Below are positions 43,777-46,883 of a stretch of 46,883 nt of DNA, one piece after another. The stretch is from an uncultured Ruminococcus sp. (GTDB lineage: Bacteria; Bacillota; Clostridia; Oscillospirales; Acutalibacteraceae): NCBI GenBank assembly GCA_902796915.1, contig CADBQS010000086.1, positions 1 to 46,883 of the forward strand, in the 5' to 3' direction. A model generated the notes under the pieces. It searched no databases. It was not told where the DNA came from and saw only the letters and a list, made by a program, of their open reading frames with translations. Made by a program: the position numbers and the translations under genes. Each line of letters begins with the position of its first letter. Position 1 is the stretch's first letter.

Positions 43777-45939
43777 ATGAATAAAAGTTTTTTTGAGAGC
43801 CAAATAAATAAACGTAGAAGATGCGATGATGAAATGTATCAAGACGCTTTCTCGGATTTGCTTTCAATATTAGGTATAGAAGGTAAAAGGGCAATAAGAG
43901 AAGCAAAAAATGCCGTACAACAAATACTTAAATATTTAGGTAAAGAAATACCGGAAATACCAGAAAACGTTACGAAAATTGATGAACAATTAGAATACAT
44001 GCTAAGACCATCAGGAACAATGAGAAGAAGAGTAGAACTTTTGGGACAGTGGTGGAAAGATAGTACGGGCTGTCTTTTAGCAAGTACAAAAGACGGGCAA
44101 GTAATTGCTCTTATACCGGGAAAATGGTCTGGATATCAATACAAAGATAAAGATGGAAATACAGTAAAAATTAATAAAGAAACAGCAAAAAATATAAACG
44201 TAGATGCGTTTTGTTTTTATAAATCATTTCCATTAAAGAAGTTAAAAATTAGAGATTTACTTATATTTATGTTTAATAGTCTTTCTAGGATGGATATAGT
44301 ATTTGTATTGTGTGCATTTGCTTTAATACAGTTAATAGGAATGTTAAGTCCTTATACCACACACATCATATATGATATACTTATACCATCTGGGACAACT
44401 TCATTATTAGGTCCAGTAGCAGCATTATTAATTGGTGTTACAATAGGAAGTACGTTTTTGGGTATAACTAGAAGTATAATTTTAAATAGGTTTCAAAGTA
44501 AACTAAATTTATCAGTAAATAGTGCAATAATGATACGTATGTTTAGTTTACCAACAACGTTCTTTAAGGATTATAACGCAGGAGAGCTGGCAAATAAGAT
44601 GGGTTATATAGCATCACTTTGCCAAATGCTTTCAAATACAGTTGTTACAACTGGATTATCAACATTTTTCTCTTTGGGATATCTTTTCCAGATGAATAAG
44701 TATGCACCAACCTTAGTTGTACCAGGAATGGCAGTAATATTAGTGACAATAATTTTCCTAGTTGTTAGTACGCTCATGCAACAACAAATATATAAAAAGC
44801 GTATGGTTATTTCACCAAAGCTAGGTTCATTAGTATATTCACTTTTCGGTGGAATACAGAAAATAAAGGTTGCAGGAGCGGAAAAGAGAGCTTTCGCTAA
44901 GTGGTCTGAGTTATATTCAGAATCTGAAAAATTAACATATTCTCCTCCAATAATGATAAGATTATATGGTGTAATAAGTACTATAATATCATCGTTAGGA
45001 GTAATAGTGATTTATTATTTTGCAGCTACAACAAATGTATCGATCGCAGATTATTCAGCATTTAATGGAGCTTATGGAGCAATAACATCAGCACTATTAT
45101 CATTAAGCTCTGTTGCTTTAAGCTTAGCGAATCTTGGACCAATATTAGATATGATAAAACCTATAATGGAAGCTGAACCAGAAAATTCTGAAGGAAGAAA
45201 GATTGCAACATCACTTTCTGGAGATATAGAGGTAAATAATATAACATTTAGGTATGGAGATGGCCCTGTAATACTAGACGATATAAGCCTTAAAATAAAA
45301 AAAGGAGAATACGTTGCAATAGTAGGTAAAACAGGATGCGGAAAATCTACGCTTATGAGATTATTGTTAGGTTTTGAAACTCCTGAAAAAGGTGGAATAT
45401 ATTACGGTGGTAGAGATTTAAATACATTAGATTTAAGAAGCGTAAGGCAGAGAATAGGCGTAGTAATGCAAAATGGTTCTCTATTTCCGGGGGATATATT
45501 CTCCAATATAATAGTAACTGCACCTTGGAAAACTATGGGTGATGCATGGGAAGCAGCTAGACTTGCAGGTATTGAGCAGGATATACAAGCTATGCCAATG
45601 GGAATGCACACTATAATAGCCGAAGGCAGTGGAGGAATCTCCGGGGGACAAAAACAACGTTTAATGATAGCTAGAGCGGTAATAGGAAGACCGTCAATAT
45701 TGTTTTTTGATGAAGCAACATCTGCTCTGGATAATATTACGCAAAGCCATGTGGCTGAAAGTGTAGCATCATTAAAATGTACAAGGTTAGTAATAGCCCA
45801 TAGGCTATCGACTATAAAGCACTGTGACAGAATATTAGTGTTAGATAAAGGTAAAATAGTTGAGGAAGGGAACTATGAGAGTTTAATGGATAAAAAAGGA
45901 TATTTCTATGACTTAGCTAAGAGGCAGGTTGCTGAATAA
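43777..45939 (+). CDS. NHLM second ABC transporter (ABC2, no peptidase)
   Basis: 720 residues from ATG 43777, 6 bases after GGAGGTG; an earlier TTG overlaps that site. The N-terminal 165 residues replace the peptidase with the non-catalytic region of NHLM ABC2 proteins (GQWWKDSTGCLLASTKDGQ). Membrane segments run from about 165 to 460, then the ATPase: Walker A VGKTGCGKST (about 517), signature ISGGQKQRLMIARAV (about 621), Walker B ILFFDEATSALD (about 640) and IAHRLST. It is the expected heterodimer partner of ABC1. Last gene of the operon, followed by a hairpin. Confidence 0.93.
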   Translation: MNKSFFESQINKRRRCDDEMYQDAFSDLLSILGIEGKRAIREAKNAVQQILKYLGKEIPEIPENVTKIDEQLEYMLRPSGTMRRRVELLGQWWKDSTGCLLASTKDGQVIALIPGKWSGYQYKDKDGNTVKINKETAKNINVDAFCFYKSFPLKKLKIRDLLIFMFNSLSRMDIVFVLCAFALIQLIGMLSPYTTHIIYDILIPSGTTSLLGPVAALLIGVTIGSTFLGITRSIILNRFQSKLNLSVNSAIMIRMFSLPTTFFKDYNAGELANKMGYIASLCQMLSNTVVTTGLSTFFSLGYLFQMNKYAPTLVVPGMAVILVTIIFLVVSTLMQQQIYKKRMVISPKLGSLVYSLFGGIQKIKVAGAEKRAFAKWSELYSESEKLTYSPPIMIRLYGVISTIISSLGVIVIYYFAATTNVSIADYSAFNGAYGAITSALLSLSSVALSLANLGPILDMIKPIMEAEPENSEGRKIATSLSGDIEVNNITFRYGDGPVILDDISLKIKKGEYVAIVGKTGCGKSTLMRLLLGFETPEKGGIYYGGRDLNTLDLRSVRQRIGVVMQNGSLFPGDIFSNIIVTAPWKTMGDAWEAARLAGIEQDIQAMPMGMHTIIAEGSGGISGGQKQRLMIARAVIGRPSILFFDEATSALDNITQSHVAESVASLKCTRLVIAHRLSTIKHCDRILVLDKGKIVEEGNYESLMDKKGYFYDLAKRQVAE

Positions 45940-45950
45940 GATAATATAAA

Positions 45951-45994
45951 AAATTCCTACAAAGTAAAGCTCTATGTTTACCTTGTGGGAATTT
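45951..45994 (+). terminator. Terminator of the exporter operon
   Basis: 18-base imperfect stem, 45951-45968 with 45977-45994, with two non-Watson-Crick positions and an 8-base loop, starting 11 bases after the ABC2 stop and ending in AATTT. Confidence 0.7.
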
Positions 45995-46342
45995 AATACA
46001 TAAATAAAAAGGTTAAATTCTACGACTAATACTTAACTTTTTATAAATTCTTGGTATGCAATCTAATAACAAGTATTTATGATGGTTATAGCCGATAATG
46101 ATGTTTGCATTTTAACATAAACGACGCTAAACTACCAATTTCAAAACTAAACTGTTTCTAATATCTTATAGAATTATTATATGGAATCCACTTGTAAAAT
46201 AAAAAGAAGAATTTTTAATTTGTGTTTGAAATAAGGTATAAATAAATTGAATTTTTGATGTGTTTATATTAAAAGAATGTGTGACTTATATAGTGCTTAA
46301 TATAGTTACATCACAGAAAAATGTTTTTATGAGGTGATTATT
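45995..46342. other. 348-base stretch without a recognisable gene
   Basis: AT-rich spacer between the exporter terminator and the frameshifted gene. No frame longer than a few tens of codons with a ribosome site was found on either strand, and no leader-peptide motif. GAGGTGATT at 46331-46339 belongs to the next gene. Confidence 0.5.
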
Positions 46343-46724
46343 ATGAGTCAAAGTGAAAAAATAAAGCAAAATGAAACAGTTAATAAAAATAATAACAAAG
46401 AAAAAAGTAAAAATTTAGATTATTTTTTTAAAGAAGATTCTATAAAAAAAGAAGTCAAAAAAATGGTCAACAAATGATCTCGGAAATTATATTAAACAAG
46501 AAAAGAAAATTAACAAAAATTACAGTAATATTAATTTTATATCTAAAGCTTTATCTGAAAAAAGATTAAAAATTGCTAAAAATGAATATAATGTAAGAAA
46601 AATAGAGGAATATATCAAAAACCAGTTAAAACAAGGTGAGTTAGGAGAGCAACTAACATTTAGTAATACGACCCATTTAAGAGTAACAAGTAACAATTTT
46701 TTCGCAAGTGTAAGACCGTATTAG
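46343..46724 (+). pseudogene. Frameshifted Lys/Asn-rich small gene behind the exporter
   Basis: ATG at 46343 follows GAGGTGATT. The first frame runs 44 codons and stops at TGA 46475-46477. In the +1 frame the coding pattern continues without stop to TAG at 46722-46724. Removing one A from the 7-A run at 46457-46463 joins the two into a 126-residue protein with N-terminal MSQSEKIKQNETVNKNNNKE, central KWSTNDLGNYIKQEKK and LSEKRLKIAKNEYNVRKIEE, and ending TSNNFFASVRPY. It contains no cysteine, no GG leader and no recognised domain. Possible readings are a decayed gene, a sequencing slip in the homopolymer, or programmed frameshifting. Confidence 0.6.
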
Positions 46725-46769
46725 CTTCAATTAGAGGTGGCTAGTAGTACAGGGCTTTGCACGTTAAGG

Positions 46770-46799
46770 AAATATCCCCAGCCTAGATGGTGGATATTT
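46770..46799. repeat. Imperfect hairpin related to the PTS terminator
   Basis: AAATATCC (46770-46777) pairs with GGATATTT (46792-46799), and CCA with TGG inside, with one bulge. It shares the outer stem and the CCAGC/TGGTGG part with the perfect hairpin at 34778-34810. Confidence 0.5.
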
Positions 46800-46812
46800 A
46801 TTGTATATAGAA

Positions 46813-46835
46813 AACCACGCGATAGTCGCGAGGTT
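46813..46835. repeat. AACCACGCGA hairpin, possible mobile element end
   Basis: AACC pairs with GGTT and CGCGA with TCGCG around a TAG loop, with one A-A mismatch. The sequence AAACCACGC matches the hairpin at 8420-8444. Palindromes of this kind lie at ends of IS200/IS605-like elements, and the bases after it up to the window end (GGTTAACCGG, then AGCCTAGTGTGCTAAACTG) could be the leader of a transposase gene beyond the window. This is unproven. Confidence 0.4.
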
Positions 46836-46883
46836 CTAAAAAGGTTAACCGGTGAAAAAACAGCCTAGTGTGCTAAACTGAAA

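Noticed and set aside
1-46883. CRISPR arrays, tRNA or rRNA genes
   Set aside because: No regularly spaced repeats and no cloverleaf or GC-rich RNA-like segment was found by reading; very diverged RNAs cannot be excluded.

Overview
The window is chromosomal DNA from a strongly AT-rich, endospore-forming member of the Clostridia (Bacillota), probably a gut-type anaerobe. Support for this comes from dipicolinate synthase genes dpaA/dpaB behind a near-perfect sigma-K-type promoter, an M14 peptidate-type peptidase and a D-Ala-D-Ala carboxypeptidase of the sporulation/cell-wall kind, purine-rich ribosome sites, frequent TTG and GTG starts, and housekeeping genes arranged as in Clostridia. TGA ends several genes normally, so the standard code applies. 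Most of the window is ordinary core genome.

Layout. 1-3.4 kb: 3' part of comEC, then holA and rnmV. 3.4-4 kb: a divergently transcribed Nif11/NHLP-type precursor peptide gene. 4-8.1 kb: polA-rimI-tsaD. 8.1-8.8 kb: a decayed second Nif11-type precursor fused to the end of tsaD, then a third GG-leader peptide on the minus strand. 8.9-15.6 kb: galU (minus), comEA, metK-pheS-pheT and a small radical SAM protein. 15.7-18 kb: M14 peptidase, dpaB/dpaA (minus). 18.2-22 kb: aminotransferase, a RgpF-like glycan protein, and a secreted lysozyme with an inserted SH3 domain. 22-24.8 kb: rarA and a phosphohexomutase (minus). 25-28.6 kb: trkH, lemA, a TPM-domain protein and ogg. 28.6-30.4 kb: GTP-type PEP carboxykinase (minus). 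30.7-34.8 kb: a complete sugar PTS (HPr, EI, IIA, IIBC) followed by a convergent small hydrophobic gene. 35.2-37.1 kb: dac and a pseudouridine synthase. 37.2-40.4 kb: a three-part biotin carboxyltransferase set (12S-like, 1.3S-like, 5S-like). 40.4-40.9 kb: a CAP-domain protein. 41-45.9 kb: a three-gene NHLM/NHLP peptide exporter (adaptor, peptidase-ABC, second ABC). 46-46.9 kb: a frameshifted Lys/Asn-rich gene and a hairpin-rich tail that may be the edge of a mobile element.

The most unusual theme is a dispersed peptide-secretion system. One exporter operon with a C39 leader peptidase sits more than 30 kb from two intact GG-leader precursor genes and one ruined one, with no recognisable modification enzyme in the window. 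Both intact peptide genes and the exporter have TTGACA promoters with 17-base spacers. The first peptide gene carries an in-frame TGA followed by 33 coding-like codons, and a 20-base homopolymer just upstream of its -35 element. Decayed, stop-interrupted and frameshifted small genes together suggest a peptide repertoire in fast turnover. Other features worth checking are an HPr without the regulatory serine, a PheT without its tRNA-binding OB domain, a ComEC with a degenerate nuclease-like domain, and a radical SAM protein with CX4CX2C spacing.
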